DNA of 64,000 nt from Comamonas sp. lk (GTDB lineage Bacteria; Pseudomonadota; Gammaproteobacteria; Burkholderiales; Burkholderiaceae_C): the NCBI GenBank assembly GCA_945860595.1, contig CAMAQV010000004.1, forward strand, positions 1-64,000. The letters are read 5' to 3'. Position 1 is the first letter of the stretch. Each line of letters starts with the position of its first letter. The notes below the pieces were generated by a model. That model worked only from the letters and a program-made list of their open reading frames with translations. It made no database searches and was not told the origin of the DNA. Positions 9,261 through 19,484 of the stretch are shown one piece after another. A program made the translations under genes and the position numbers.

Positions 9261-9812
9261 ATGCTGCTACCAACTATGCAAGCGGGCCTACGGGGCGCGT
9301 CCGACCAAGCCGGTGAGCCAGGGCGCACGCAGTCAGGGTCCGCACAATGGTTAGCGTTTGCCGCGTCGCAGCGTCGCTACCTTTTCGCGCTTGAACACGT
9401 CGGCGAGGTTTTGCAGGCGGGAGACATCACGAAAATTCCCTTTACCCAACCCTGGTTTTGCGGTGCCGTCAACGTGCGAGGCGTACTGCATGGCGTCATC
9501 GATCTTGAGGCGTTTTTATTCCTCGGTGGCAACGCACAGGACGGGATACCCCACAGGTCCCGTGTACACGCCAATGCAAACAGCGACCATATGGTGACCT
9601 TCAACGCGGCTTTGAATTGGCCATGCGCCCTCGCCGCCGGATCCCTGCAGGGTTTGCGTAGCCCTGCGGATTTTCCCGGAGCGACCGACGATGGATCCGC
9701 GGAAAGCCCCCTCCTTGTTGGCATCCGTCGCGACACCCTGAACGCGCGGTGGCTGGAGGTCGACCTCCCTGCTGTAGTGGCATCGGCGCGCGCCAGAGGT
9801 ATCACAGCCTAG
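9261..9812 (+). CDS. pilI: CheW-like adaptor PilI
   Basis: A CheW-domain protein of 183 residues. The conserved core runs from WLAFAASQRRYLFALEHVGEVL through GAVNVRGVLHGVIDLEAFL, the part that in CheW docks the kinase to the receptor. Its place between pilH and pilJ is that of PilI. It would couple the receptor PilJ to the kinase ChpA. Two starts are possible (9261, or a Met five codons later); neither changes the domain. Confidence 0.85.
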   Translation: MLLPTMQAGLRGASDQAGEPGRTQSGSAQWLAFAASQRRYLFALEHVGEVLQAGDITKIPFTQPWFCGAVNVRGVLHGVIDLEAFLFLGGNAQDGIPHRSRVHANANSDHMVTFNAALNWPCALAAGSLQGLRSPADFPGATDDGSAESPLLVGIRRDTLNARWLEVDLPAVVASARARGITA

Positions 9813-9823
9813 CAATAACACCG

Positions 9824-12016
9824 ATGCGCCCATTCAGTAATTCGTCTCCCAATGGCAACGCGGTAACGCCGGGCGCGGCGGTCGCTGCCGCCTCGGACAA
9901 ACCCATAGGTGACGCGACTGGGGAGCAACTGGTCACCCTTCCCTTCTTCCTTGGAAAGCGCACGGCACGTCAATTCCGCCGGCTCTTCAGCGGCGTGCTG
10001 CTGCTGAGTCTTCCACTCACATTGGGGACCTTGGGACAGCAGTACATCACCCAACAGGCCGCAATCCAGAAGATCGCTGCCTCCAGCACGATGACCAGCG
10101 ACATGCGCTACCTTGCCAAAGCCGCAGACCTCGTCTTGCACGGTAACGCCACGGTCAGAGACCCGATGAACCAGCGTGCGAACGCTCTGGGCAAGGCGCT
10201 GGTCCGCCTTGAGCTGGATCCCGTCCTCTACCGGATGGTGCTCGTGCGGGAGGAAGAGGCGCAGCGTGTTGGAAAAATCGCCCAACTGATCGCGCGCGCG
10301 CGCAGCGACACCGTGCTCGTAGCACACACGCAAGACGCCCCGGCCGACGCCTCTGCCCTGCTCCACGCGCTACAAAAAGACACGGCAGCCTATGCGGAAA
10401 ACCTGCACAACTTGACACTGCTGAAGGGGAGCGGCACCCGGGTACCCGCTGAAGTGGCCGAATGGGACGCTATTGCGGCAATGGCCACGCTCAGCAGCCG
10501 GTGGGTGGATAGTCTTCACCTTACAGCGCAGGTGTCAGGCGTGTTGCAGCAAATGCCCGATGCCCTGGCTGGCTTTGCGCTACGCGAGCATGCCCTGGTG
10601 GAGGCGATGGCCAGTCCACGTCCGGCTGGCGCGTCGGAGCTTATGACGGGATCGCAGATAGCCACCCTGATGCGCAACGGACGGGCCTTGTCCGAGATGG
10701 CACAGAATCTACAGGCCGCCACGGACGCCATGGCACAAACGCACAACGCGGCACTCAGATTGGATGCGGCATCCGATCAGATGGATCAGGAAATCAGTGC
10801 GCTTCAAGACACATTGCTTGAAGGCAAATCAGATAAGAGCGCGATGCTGGTAGTGGGGCTGCTGTCGTCTGTGCTGGCTCTCACATCGCTGGTGGGGCTG
10901 TTGTACGTGCGGTTTTCCCAAAAAGACCATCAGCAAATGCTTGTCAATCACGCTCGGCAGGAGGCTGCATTGCGCGTGGAATGGGCCGAATCTGCCGCTG
11001 ACGAGGCACGACAGGCGAACCAGACCAGCCAACTGGCCATATTCCGCCTTATGCAGGAACTGCAGGACATCGCCGACGGCGACTTGACCAAGCGGGTGAC
11101 CGTCAGCGAAGACTTGACTGGCGGGATCGCCGACGCCATCAACTACACGGTGGAGGAACTGCACGAACTGGTGCTCGGTGTGCAACGCACAGCGGCACAA
11201 GTAGATTCAACCACCACGCGGGTTGATTCCAACTCCATGGTGTTGCTGGAGTCATCCCACAACCAGCTCACCCTTATTCACACGGCCGGCGAATCGATGC
11301 TGCATCTGGCCGCACAGGTTGGCACGATTTCGGCACAGGCCCAATCCAGCGCAACGGCGGCACGTCAATCCCGGGCTGCGGCCGACACGGGTCTGACCGC
11401 TGTTCAGGACGCCATCAACAGCACCCAGCATCTGCGGGAGCAAATCCAAGAAACCTCGAAACGCATCAAGCGCCTGGGGGAATCTTCCCAGGAGATCGGT
11501 GAAATCACAGGACTGATTACAGAAATCACCACTCAGACCAACTTGCTGGCCGCCAATGCAGCGATCCAGGCGGCTTCCGCTGGCGAGGCAGGCAGGGGCT
11601 TCGCGGTGGTGTCGGAGGAAGTTGTCCAACTGGCCGAGCGCTCGGCCAACGCCGCGCGCCAGATTACGGCACTGGTCTCTGGCATCCAGACGGACGCCCA
11701 AAATGCGATGAATGCCATGGAGCGCGTGGCGCAGGATGTGGTCGAGGGCACCCGTCTGTCGGATCGCGCCGGTCTGGCCTTGACCCATATCGATCGCTTA
11801 TCTGCAGATGTCGCACTCCAGATTGAAGGAATTTCCGCCGTCGCCACGCACGAGTCGGATAGTGCCGGTCTGATCGCCAAGGACATTCGGGAGATATTCG
11901 CTGTAGTCGAAAAAACCGCGGAGGGGACCCGCTCGAATGCGGACACCGTGCGCAGCCTGAAGACCGCCGCCAACGAATTAAAAAACTCGGTTGCCCGCTT
12001 CCGTGTCGCGGCGTGA
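9824..12016 (+). CDS. pilJ: Pilus chemoreceptor PilJ (methyl-accepting protein)
   Basis: A 730-residue receptor. A first membrane helix near residues 55-75 (LFSGVLLLSLPLTLGTLG) is followed by a periplasmic sensor region of about 270 residues, and a second helix begins at AMLVVGLLSS. A HAMP segment follows (ELQDIADGDLTKRV). The signalling hairpin tip reads ITTQTNLLAANAAIQAA then GEAGRGFAVVSEEV, with the PilJ-type change of Leu/Glu to Gln at the tip. The ATG at 9824 is chosen because the longer frame only overlaps pilI. No pentapeptide tether for CheR is visible at the C-terminus, and no cheR/pilK or cheB gene follows. Confidence 0.9.
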   Translation: MRPFSNSSPNGNAVTPGAAVAAASDKPIGDATGEQLVTLPFFLGKRTARQFRRLFSGVLLLSLPLTLGTLGQQYITQQAAIQKIAASSTMTSDMRYLAKAADLVLHGNATVRDPMNQRANALGKALVRLELDPVLYRMVLVREEEAQRVGKIAQLIARARSDTVLVAHTQDAPADASALLHALQKDTAAYAENLHNLTLLKGSGTRVPAEVAEWDAIAAMATLSSRWVDSLHLTAQVSGVLQQMPDALAGFALREHALVEAMASPRPAGASELMTGSQIATLMRNGRALSEMAQNLQAATDAMAQTHNAALRLDAASDQMDQEISALQDTLLEGKSDKSAMLVVGLLSSVLALTSLVGLLYVRFSQKDHQQMLVNHARQEAALRVEWAESAADEARQANQTSQLAIFRLMQELQDIADGDLTKRVTVSEDLTGGIADAINYTVEELHELVLGVQRTAAQVDSTTTRVDSNSMVLLESSHNQLTLIHTAGESMLHLAAQVGTISAQAQSSATAARQSRAAADTGLTAVQDAINSTQHLREQIQETSKRIKRLGESSQEIGEITGLITEITTQTNLLAANAAIQAASAGEAGRGFAVVSEEVVQLAERSANAARQITALVSGIQTDAQNAMNAMERVAQDVVEGTRLSDRAGLALTHIDRLSADVALQIEGISAVATHESDSAGLIAKDIREIFAVVEKTAEGTRSNADTVRSLKTAANELKNSVARFRVAA

Positions 12017-12062
12017 AAGCCCAGCGGGCCTGCCCTTTCATGCAAACAAGGCTGAGCCACCC

Positions 12063-15000
12063 ATGATCCGAACCGACCAGAAACATGCCGTACCGGCACG
12101 GAATCTGGGCGCTTTGTCCTGGGTTTTAGGGGATCTGTCCCAGTCCCTGCCGCTGGCAACGCTGAGTCTCCAAAGGGCAGCGCGTGACGCCATGTCGGCG
12201 GGCCCCTTCGGTACAGAATCACCCGATGACAGCAACCTGCGCAGTGCAAGCCAGCAAATCCGACAAGCTGCTGGGGCGCTGGCCATCATCGGCTACACCG
12301 AAGTCGCCAAGGTGCTAGGGGCAGCTGAGTCGGCATGCGATTACTTCCTGCGCATGCCACGCTCTTGTACCGAAGATTCGGTGTCAAAAGTCAACCGTGC
12401 CTGCATCGCGGTGATCAATTTTCTCCAAGCGAACATGGGCGGCTATAACGGGTCACCGGTGGCGCTGTACCCCTGCTACAGCGACGTACAAAAAATCTAC
12501 AGCGCGCAGCATTGCCATCCCGAAGATTTGTGGTCACACACTTGGCATGCGCACATGCTTGCGCCATGGACCGGGGAGGAGCCTGGCGCGCGTGGACTGC
12601 AGGCCGACAACCCGACTGCAGCGTTCGACCGTGCTTTGCTGGGATGTATCCGGGGGGACGACCGTGCATCTGCTGAAGTAGCAGCCAATCTGTGTGGCGA
12701 CTTGGCACACGCCAATCTAGACCAGCGCAACGCCCGCTACTGGTTTGCAGCGGCGGCGTTTTTTGAAGCGATAGGCCTTCGGCTCTTGACCCTGACCCCG
12801 CAAGTCAAGCGCAGCATGGCCGATATCCGTAACCAGTTTCTGGTTCGTAATGCAACGACGCAACAGAGCCTGGAGCACCAGACCCGGGGATTGGTTTTCT
12901 TCTGTGCGTGTGCCACTGTGCCGGAGGCTGAAACGACAAACTGGCTGCGGGGGGTGCGTCGTATCTACGGCCTGGAATCTGAACCGAGTTTAGATTACAC
13001 GTCCGATTTTTTCAGCCGCCGCGATCCGCAGCATCTGGCACTCGCCCGCAGGCGCCACGAGGCGCTCGCAGAAAGTTGGAACGCTTTAGTTGGTGGTCAA
13101 CATAGCCAGCTATCCCAAGTCCGCCCACAGTTTTCTGCGCTGTGTGAGCTGCTGACTGCGTTGGAGCCCAAGTCCGCTGAACTCCTCCAGGTGATGGGCG
13201 CCTATCTGGATGAGCTACAGCATGCGGGCGCAGTCCCAAGCGCTGCGATGGCCATGGAGATGACCCTCGCCCTATTGGCGCTGGAAGCGGTATGCGACAT
13301 ACTGCTCCCGGCACCCAAGATGGTCGAGCAACAGTTCAATGAATTGATTAAACGCTTGGTTTCCGCACGCAAAACCCATCGACACCCTCCTCTTGAGGAC
13401 TGGATGGCGCACATACTCAGGCGATCAACACTGGGCAGCGCCATGAATAAGCTGACCAGAGCGCTGCACACCGAATTTCGGCAAGTAGAACTTGATTTGG
13501 AGCACTTTTTTGGCGGGGCCCGAGAAATCGTCAGTCTGGGCGATGCATGCATCCGGTTGGCACAGGTCGGCAGCATCTTTACCCTGCTCGATCTGCCGCA
13601 GGCCTATCTCGCAACCAACCATTTGCGCGTACAGATCAACGCGCTGTTGATGCAGAGGCCTTCCCAAGCCAGTCCCATCAGGGAGACGCCAGTGTCATGG
13701 GCTACAAACTTGGGCAATCTGGGCGTCCTGGCCGATGTGCTTGCATACCAACTGGAGCTGGCCAAAAAAGCCTTTCACTTCGACGCCGCAGTGGGATCCT
13801 TGGTTTTTCAGCGGCTTCCCGACCCGTTCGCGCCTGACCCAACCGGAACCCGCAGCAGGTCAATGTTCAGCGCGCCCGGGCATGAGGCGACCGAGGCCAT
13901 GGCGCCCGCGGCAACACCAGAGACCGGCTCCATTGCGCTCGGTGCCCCGGCGCAGACCCTACCTGACGACACCTTTGACGATGAACTCCGGCCCCTATTC
14001 TTGGCTGAAGCCCACACGGTCATTGCGCAAGCGCGACAGGTCATCGTACAGACGACAAGCACCATCGGTGAACACGCACAGCAACAAGACCTTTACGCCA
14101 TCCGCAGGGCATTCCACACACTCAAGGGTGGCGCGAGAATGGTTGGCCTTCAGGAGCTTGGAGACGCCGCTTGGGCGTTTGAGCAGCTACTCAATGAACA
14201 TCTGGTGCAAGCCCGCAATCCACTTGCGGATGTGCTGGCTGCGTCAGACGACGCACTGGCTGGCTTACAGGAATGGGTGGGCGCCCTCAGCCATGGTGTG
14301 GCCACGCCCCACAGCGAGACACAATTTCGCCATTCTGCCGACGCGCTGCGCCTACACAGCGCCCGCCGCGCACTGCGAGCTGATCACCACGCCGCCCCCA
14401 CGCCCATGGTGCCAGGCACGCCCGAAGCCCTTGATCCAGCCCCTGAATCTGACACGCTTCGGCTGAGCGAACCCTTGCGGCAGGTCTTTACCGCAGAAGC
14501 ATCCGAACGCATCGGACTGATGCGGCACGAACTTAGCCAATGGAACGTCGACGCAGATGCGGGCCACCAGCAAGCCCTCCGCGACCTGGCGCACGCGCTG
14601 CAGGGCGGCGCCGCCACGGTCGGATGCCGTGGACTTGCGGCATTGGCCCGCGCGCTGGAATCGTGCCTGGAGTCCCTGGGGCCGGGTACGCCCTTGACAG
14701 CAGACCGCCAACAGCTATTGCAGGACTGCCTAGTGGAATTAGAAAACCTGTTGCAGCGGTTCACCCAGGGCCATCTGGACAAACCGCAGGTTAGCCTGAT
14801 CGCCGCACTGCAGAGGTTCGATGCGACAACTCCGGACGCGGCCCAGGGTAATGGGAATCTTTCTATTCCAAAGATCCAGCCGCAGAGACCAGCACCCCAG
14901 CATGAAGATACCGAACTGGATACGCTCGACGCTGAGATCTGGCCTGTCTTTCAGGACGAGGCGCATGAACTTCTGCAAACCCTGGGAATGGCATTGCGAG

Positions 15001-17144
15001 ATTGGACTTTGCAACCCGACAGCGCCACCGCAGCCGGGCAAGTGCGCCGACTGCTGCACACCCTCAAGGGCAGTGCGCGTCTGGCCGGAGCCATGCATAT
15101 CGGCGCGTTGGCGCACGACTTGGAGTCCTACCTGTCAGACATACCGGATGGCAAGGCCACCCCATTGGACATGTCCATGGCCCGCGAAGCGCTGGACGCC
15201 ATACAGGTGCATTTACATCAGCTCCAGCCTGTGGCGGAACTAACAGTACCAACGATACAAGAAGCACCTGCTGTGGACCTGACACTGCGGCAGGTGCAGG
15301 CAACGCTTCGGGTACGCGCGGGAGTGGTAGACACCTTATTGGACCAGTCTAGCGAAGTACTGCTGATCCGATCGCGCATGCAGTCTCGAGTCACCGACAT
15401 GCTTGCCGCAACAGAAGTGATAGCCCATAACGCGGCCAGGCTGCGGGAGCAATTGCGCGAACTGGAAATGCAAAGCGAGCTACAGATGCAGTCGCGCAGC
15501 AGCACGCAGCAAAGCGACTCCTCGGGTTTGGATCCGCTGGAGCTGGACCGATTCACCCGACTGCAGGAGATCACCCGCATGATGGCGGAGTCCCATGACG
15601 ACTTGGGAACCATGCAGAAGGTCTTACGCGCAGGTCTGACAGGACTGGACCGCGACCTGGCATTGCAAAGCCGCCAGGCACGGGACATGCACCACAATGT
15701 CTTGGCTATGCGGCTGGTCGCCTTTGACGATATCGCTGGCCGTCTGTACGCCGTAGTACGGCAGGCTGCAAAAGACGTCGGTATCAGCGTACGACTCGAA
15801 GTCAGCGGCAGCACCACACAACTAGAACGCAGTCTCTTGCATCGCATCGCCCCCTGTCTCGAGCACATCCTGCGCAATGCGGTCGTGCACGGCATTGAAC
15901 CGGCGGCCTTGCGAATCGCATCGGGTAAGCCCCCAAGCGGGCTCATCCGTATTGCGGTGGAGCAAACGGGCCAGGAGACCCGCATCGACGTGCGCGATGA
16001 CGGTGCCGGCCTGAACACCGACCGCGTACGCGCAAAGGCTATTGAAAAATCAATGCTTCCACAGGATGGCGAGCTTGGCGATGCGGCGGCGCTTGCGCTG
16101 CTGTTGCAGCCTGGATTTTCCACATCCGATGACATCACCCTAGTCGCCGGGCGGGGCGTCGGAATGGACGTAGTCCAGTCCGACGTGCAGGCCTTGGGTG
16201 GATACCTGTCGATTCAATCGGAAGCGGGACAAGGTATGTGTTTTTCCATGATTCTTCCACTGGCCGTGGCGTTGACCCAGATCACTTTGTTCCGCGTGGG
16301 AAAAATCCCATTTGGCGTGCCAAGCAATATGGTTGCGCGATTGGCGGAACTACCGTCGGCAGCGGGCCCGGATCCGGGAGAGGGACGCAGCTTCCTGGAT
16401 CTTGCCGACCATGGGCGTGTGGAACTGTTCTGGGCGGGTGACTTGCTCGAAGGCCCGGATCCGGCCGCGGAGCAGGCGAAGGATTCCTTGCATACCGTGG
16501 TGTTTTCCAGCACCGGAAGGGCAGTCGCCTTGCAGGTTGACCAGGCCATGGGGGAGCGCGAGATGACGCTGAAGAACCTGGGGCCTCAGCTCTCCGGTTT
16601 ACCTGCGCTAATCGGAGCCGGGGTACTGGACTCCGGAGAGCTGCTATTGATTTACAACCCGGTGGCGTTGGCGACCGTACACGGCGCCGCGGCGCGCATC
16701 CGCCAGGCCGCCCGTGCCGCGCGCAGCTACGCGAACAGCAGCGGATCCGAAGACCGGGACACGCGGGACGGACCGGTCTTGGTGGTCGATGATTCCATCA
16801 CCATGCGGCGTGTCACGGAACGCCTGCTTCTGCGGGAGGGTCTGCGGGTGGTACTTGCGGGCAATGGGATAGAGGCGCTGGAAAAACTAAAAACCATCCA
16901 TCCGGCAGTGATTTTGAGCGACATTGAAATGCCGCGTATGGACGGCTTTGACCTGGTGCGGCGCATCCGCGCGGATGCCAGGACAGCATACATTCCCATC
17001 GTGATCATCAGCTCGCGGGTCGCGCAAAAACACCGGGATATCGCAGCCCAGTTGGGTGCCAACCATTACCTGGGAAAGCCATTCAAAGAAGCAGAGCTGC
17101 TTGCGGTGCTACGCCTATATTGCGGCGAAAAATCGCCGGCCTGA
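12063..17144 (+). CDS. chpA: Hybrid histidine kinase ChpA/PilL
   Basis: A very large CheA-type kinase of about 1693 residues. N-terminal half: long PilL-type helical region, then HPt domains. Two carry an intact HTLKG phosphorylation site (FHTLKGGARM and LHTLKGSARL), and one between them reads HALQGGA, which looks degenerate. Next come the HATPase with N-box HILRNAVVHGIEP, VRDDGAGLN and GRGVGMDVV, a CheW-like domain, and a C-terminal receiver (VVDDSITMRR, SDIEMPRMDGFD, GKPFKEAE). It would phosphorylate PilG and PilH. The start MIRTDQKHAV at 12063 follows pilJ by 46 bp; the longer frame overlaps pilJ. Confidence 0.9.
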   Translation: MIRTDQKHAVPARNLGALSWVLGDLSQSLPLATLSLQRAARDAMSAGPFGTESPDDSNLRSASQQIRQAAGALAIIGYTEVAKVLGAAESACDYFLRMPRSCTEDSVSKVNRACIAVINFLQANMGGYNGSPVALYPCYSDVQKIYSAQHCHPEDLWSHTWHAHMLAPWTGEEPGARGLQADNPTAAFDRALLGCIRGDDRASAEVAANLCGDLAHANLDQRNARYWFAAAAFFEAIGLRLLTLTPQVKRSMADIRNQFLVRNATTQQSLEHQTRGLVFFCACATVPEAETTNWLRGVRRIYGLESEPSLDYTSDFFSRRDPQHLALARRRHEALAESWNALVGGQHSQLSQVRPQFSALCELLTALEPKSAELLQVMGAYLDELQHAGAVPSAAMAMEMTLALLALEAVCDILLPAPKMVEQQFNELIKRLVSARKTHRHPPLEDWMAHILRRSTLGSAMNKLTRALHTEFRQVELDLEHFFGGAREIVSLGDACIRLAQVGSIFTLLDLPQAYLATNHLRVQINALLMQRPSQASPIRETPVSWATNLGNLGVLADVLAYQLELAKKAFHFDAAVGSLVFQRLPDPFAPDPTGTRSRSMFSAPGHEATEAMAPAATPETGSIALGAPAQTLPDDTFDDELRPLFLAEAHTVIAQARQVIVQTTSTIGEHAQQQDLYAIRRAFHTLKGGARMVGLQELGDAAWAFEQLLNEHLVQARNPLADVLAASDDALAGLQEWVGALSHGVATPHSETQFRHSADALRLHSARRALRADHHAAPTPMVPGTPEALDPAPESDTLRLSEPLRQVFTAEASERIGLMRHELSQWNVDADAGHQQALRDLAHALQGGAATVGCRGLAALARALESCLESLGPGTPLTADRQQLLQDCLVELENLLQRFTQGHLDKPQVSLIAALQRFDATTPDAAQGNGNLSIPKIQPQRPAPQHEDTELDTLDAEIWPVFQDEAHELLQTLGMALRDWTLQPDSATAAGQVRRLLHTLKGSARLAGAMHIGALAHDLESYLSDIPDGKATPLDMSMAREALDAIQVHLHQLQPVAELTVPTIQEAPAVDLTLRQVQATLRVRAGVVDTLLDQSSEVLLIRSRMQSRVTDMLAATEVIAHNAARLREQLRELEMQSELQMQSRSSTQQSDSSGLDPLELDRFTRLQEITRMMAESHDDLGTMQKVLRAGLTGLDRDLALQSRQARDMHHNVLAMRLVAFDDIAGRLYAVVRQAAKDVGISVRLEVSGSTTQLERSLLHRIAPCLEHILRNAVVHGIEPAALRIASGKPPSGLIRIAVEQTGQETRIDVRDDGAGLNTDRVRAKAIEKSMLPQDGELGDAAALALLLQPGFSTSDDITLVAGRGVGMDVVQSDVQALGGYLSIQSEAGQGMCFSMILPLAVALTQITLFRVGKIPFGVPSNMVARLAELPSAAGPDPGEGRSFLDLADHGRVELFWAGDLLEGPDPAAEQAKDSLHTVVFSSTGRAVALQVDQAMGEREMTLKNLGPQLSGLPALIGAGVLDSGELLLIYNPVALATVHGAAARIRQAARAARSYANSSGSEDRDTRDGPVLVVDDSITMRRVTERLLLREGLRVVLAGNGIEALEKLKTIHPAVILSDIEMPRMDGFDLVRRIRADARTAYIPIVIISSRVAQKHRDIAAQLGANHYLGKPFKEAELLAVLRLYCGEKSPA

Positions 17145-17151
17145 GCCGGCG
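17129..17151 (-). terminator. Rho-independent terminator of the DsbD-type gene
   Basis: A perfect 7-bp stem CGCCGGC/GCCGGCG with a 4-nt loop (17134-17151), which on the minus strand is followed by ATTTTT. It ends the minus-strand gene and overlaps the stop codon of chpA. Confidence 0.6.
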
Positions 17152-17162
17152 TGCTGGGCCGG

Positions 17163-19388
17163 TCACCACCCGGCCAAAACTCCTTGCAATTCGGCCACAC
17201 TCAAAATTTCGGACAAGACCACGGGTGCCTGATCTTTGCGATACAGCACATACACCGGCACGCCACTGCGCCCTAAAGCCGCCAGCGCGCTGCTGATTGC
17301 CGGATCCCGCAGAGTCCAGTCGGCCCTTAACAACGTCACCCCTCTTTCCGAAAAGGCGTCTAGGACCTCGGGCCGCGTGAGCACGGTTTGCTTGTTGTAC
17401 TGGCAGGTGATGCACCAGGCGGCCGTGAAATCCACGAACACCGGGTGCCCCGCCTGCAGCTGCTGCGCCACCCTGTCCGCGCTCCAGACGCCCCAGCCCT
17501 CCGTGCGGACAGTCTCGCGGCCCGGTGGTGGCGAGGCCAGCGCCGGAAGCACCACCTGGGTCGCAAGCACCGCCAGCAACACAGCAAGCGCCGCAAGCAC
17601 TCCACGCCATAGCCCCGGCAAGCCCAGAGCCCAGACCAGCAGGCCCACACACAACAGCAACGCGCCCAGCGCCACTGCCACATCCACACCCGCCATGTGG
17701 CCCAGCACCCAGAGCAGCCACAGCACGGTGGCGGCCACCGGGAAAGCCATGAACTGGCGCAGCCGCTGCATCCATGCGCCCGGACGGGGTAGCCACACAG
17801 CAAGCTGCGGCAGGCTGCTCAATACGGCAAAGGGCAACGCCAGCCCCAATCCAAGCGCCGCAAAAATGCCCATGGCCTGCGCAGCCGGAACCGTCAACGC
17901 CAGCCCCAGCGACGCGCCCATAAAGGGCGCACTGCAGGGCGAGGCGACAGCCACCGCCAGCACCCCCGACAAAAAGGCATCACCCGCCGGATGGCGCAGC
18001 TGCACCCCGGCCCATCCGGCCGGCACCAGGGTCCCGGGTTCCAGCCAACCTGCCAGATTCATACCGATCAGCGCGAACAATACGGCCAGCCCCGCCACCA
18101 CGGCGGGCGACTGCATCTGAAAGCCCCAACCGAGCTGCGCCCCACCGGCCCGCACCGCCAGCAGGGCAGCGCCCAAGGCCAGCACCGATAGCATGACCCC
18201 CGCCGTGTAGGCCAGGCCCACGGTGTGGGCCGACATGCCCATGTTGCGCTTGTGCGTGGCAAAGCCCAAAGCCTTGATGGCCAGCACTGGCAGCACACAC
18301 GGCATCAGATTCAAGATCAGCCCGCCCAGAAAAGCCGCGCCCAGCGCCAGCACCCAGGATGCGAGGGACACATTTCCCGCAAGTGGCTGCGCGGCGTTGG
18401 CGTTCAGCGCCGCAGCCAAGGCCGGGCCGGGCTCGCCACTCCCGCCCGTTGTGGGCCAGCTGCCCTGCACGGGGGCCGTGGTTTGCAGCCCTACACCATC
18501 GCGCGCCAGAACCAGCCCCAGTTGCGCCGCCTCGTCCAGACGCTGCGCAGAAAAAGGCAAGCGCGCGGACCACACACCATCCTTCCACACCTGGGTTCCC
18601 GGCTGGGGCGCACCGCTTGTACCCACCGCGTCGGTCTGGACCGGGCTGCGGGCTGTGGCGAACACACGGGCACTGAGCGGAAAGGCATTGAGCGCCTTGC
18701 CTTGCCAGGCAGCAGGCAAACCGCGCGCTTGCAGCAGCAGACTTTGGCCATCCACCCGCGCATCCACTGCCACCCCCGCTGTGGCATCGGGCAGGCGCGG
18801 CACCGCCGCCAGCGCCGCAGAAAATTCCGCTGCGCGCGCGGCGTAGCTGCTGGCCAAGGGCAGGCGCAGGGTGAAATCGCCCTCCTGCGGAATACATTCC
18901 TGGCGGCAGACCAGCCAGCTTGCATGTAACTTCACATCCACCTCGGAGGCACCGGAAGGCTGGCCGGAGACCGCTACCGCCACCGGCAGCAGCACCTCGC
19001 CCTCGTAACCGTAATTGGCCAGGCTGCCGATCTGTATGCGCTGCGGCAATGGCCATTGGATGCCTGCGGCCTGCCAGCCCGCAGGCAATGTCCAGGTCAC
19101 ATCGGTAGCCAGGCCGGAGTCACCGGGGTTTTTCCAATAGGTGTGCCAGCCGCTGGCGTGGCGCAGGTGCAGCCCCAGCGACAGGGGCAGCCCCGGCCCG
19201 ATGCCTTGCGGTGCATGGGCCAGCAGCTCGGCCCGGATTTGCGCGTTTTCCACCACGGCGCTCGAATCGCTGCGCCCAAGCAAAACACTGGACGCAAGCG
19301 CCGCCGACGGCAAGAAACACAATGCCAGCAGAGAAAAAACTCCGCACAGAGCAGCCGCACTGCGGCCCAAGCGGCCAGCCACGTGCAT
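17163..19388 (-). CDS. DsbD-family thiol:disulfide interchange protein
   Basis: About 741 residues. A signal peptide ends near ALCFLPSAALA. A long periplasmic N-terminal domain follows, with a Cys pair in WLVCRQECIPQEG. Then come about eight membrane helices with Cys in LNLMPCVLPVLAIKAL and VASPCSAPFMG, and a C-terminal thioredoxin-like domain with WCITC. This is the ScsB/DsbD pattern: electrons pass from cytoplasmic thioredoxin through the membrane part to periplasmic partners. The start at 19388 gives the cleanest signal peptide; 19418 and 19427 are also possible, and the much longer open frame overlaps the divergent gene. No partner scs or ccm gene is adjacent. Confidence 0.87.
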   Translation of the reverse strand: MHVAGRLGRSAAALCGVFSLLALCFLPSAALASSVLLGRSDSSAVVENAQIRAELLAHAPQGIGPGLPLSLGLHLRHASGWHTYWKNPGDSGLATDVTWTLPAGWQAAGIQWPLPQRIQIGSLANYGYEGEVLLPVAVAVSGQPSGASEVDVKLHASWLVCRQECIPQEGDFTLRLPLASSYAARAAEFSAALAAVPRLPDATAGVAVDARVDGQSLLLQARGLPAAWQGKALNAFPLSARVFATARSPVQTDAVGTSGAPQPGTQVWKDGVWSARLPFSAQRLDEAAQLGLVLARDGVGLQTTAPVQGSWPTTGGSGEPGPALAAALNANAAQPLAGNVSLASWVLALGAAFLGGLILNLMPCVLPVLAIKALGFATHKRNMGMSAHTVGLAYTAGVMLSVLALGAALLAVRAGGAQLGWGFQMQSPAVVAGLAVLFALIGMNLAGWLEPGTLVPAGWAGVQLRHPAGDAFLSGVLAVAVASPCSAPFMGASLGLALTVPAAQAMGIFAALGLGLALPFAVLSSLPQLAVWLPRPGAWMQRLRQFMAFPVAATVLWLLWVLGHMAGVDVAVALGALLLCVGLLVWALGLPGLWRGVLAALAVLLAVLATQVVLPALASPPPGRETVRTEGWGVWSADRVAQQLQAGHPVFVDFTAAWCITCQYNKQTVLTRPEVLDAFSERGVTLLRADWTLRDPAISSALAALGRSGVPVYVLYRKDQAPVVLSEILSVAELQGVLAGW

Positions 19389-19484
19389 CAAGGCAGCGGG
19401 AAAAAAATCAATAGGCATGAATTGCATGGCAGTCGGCAGGAACACCGATTTTCGCCGCACGGCGCGGGCTCGGATAATGCCCTT

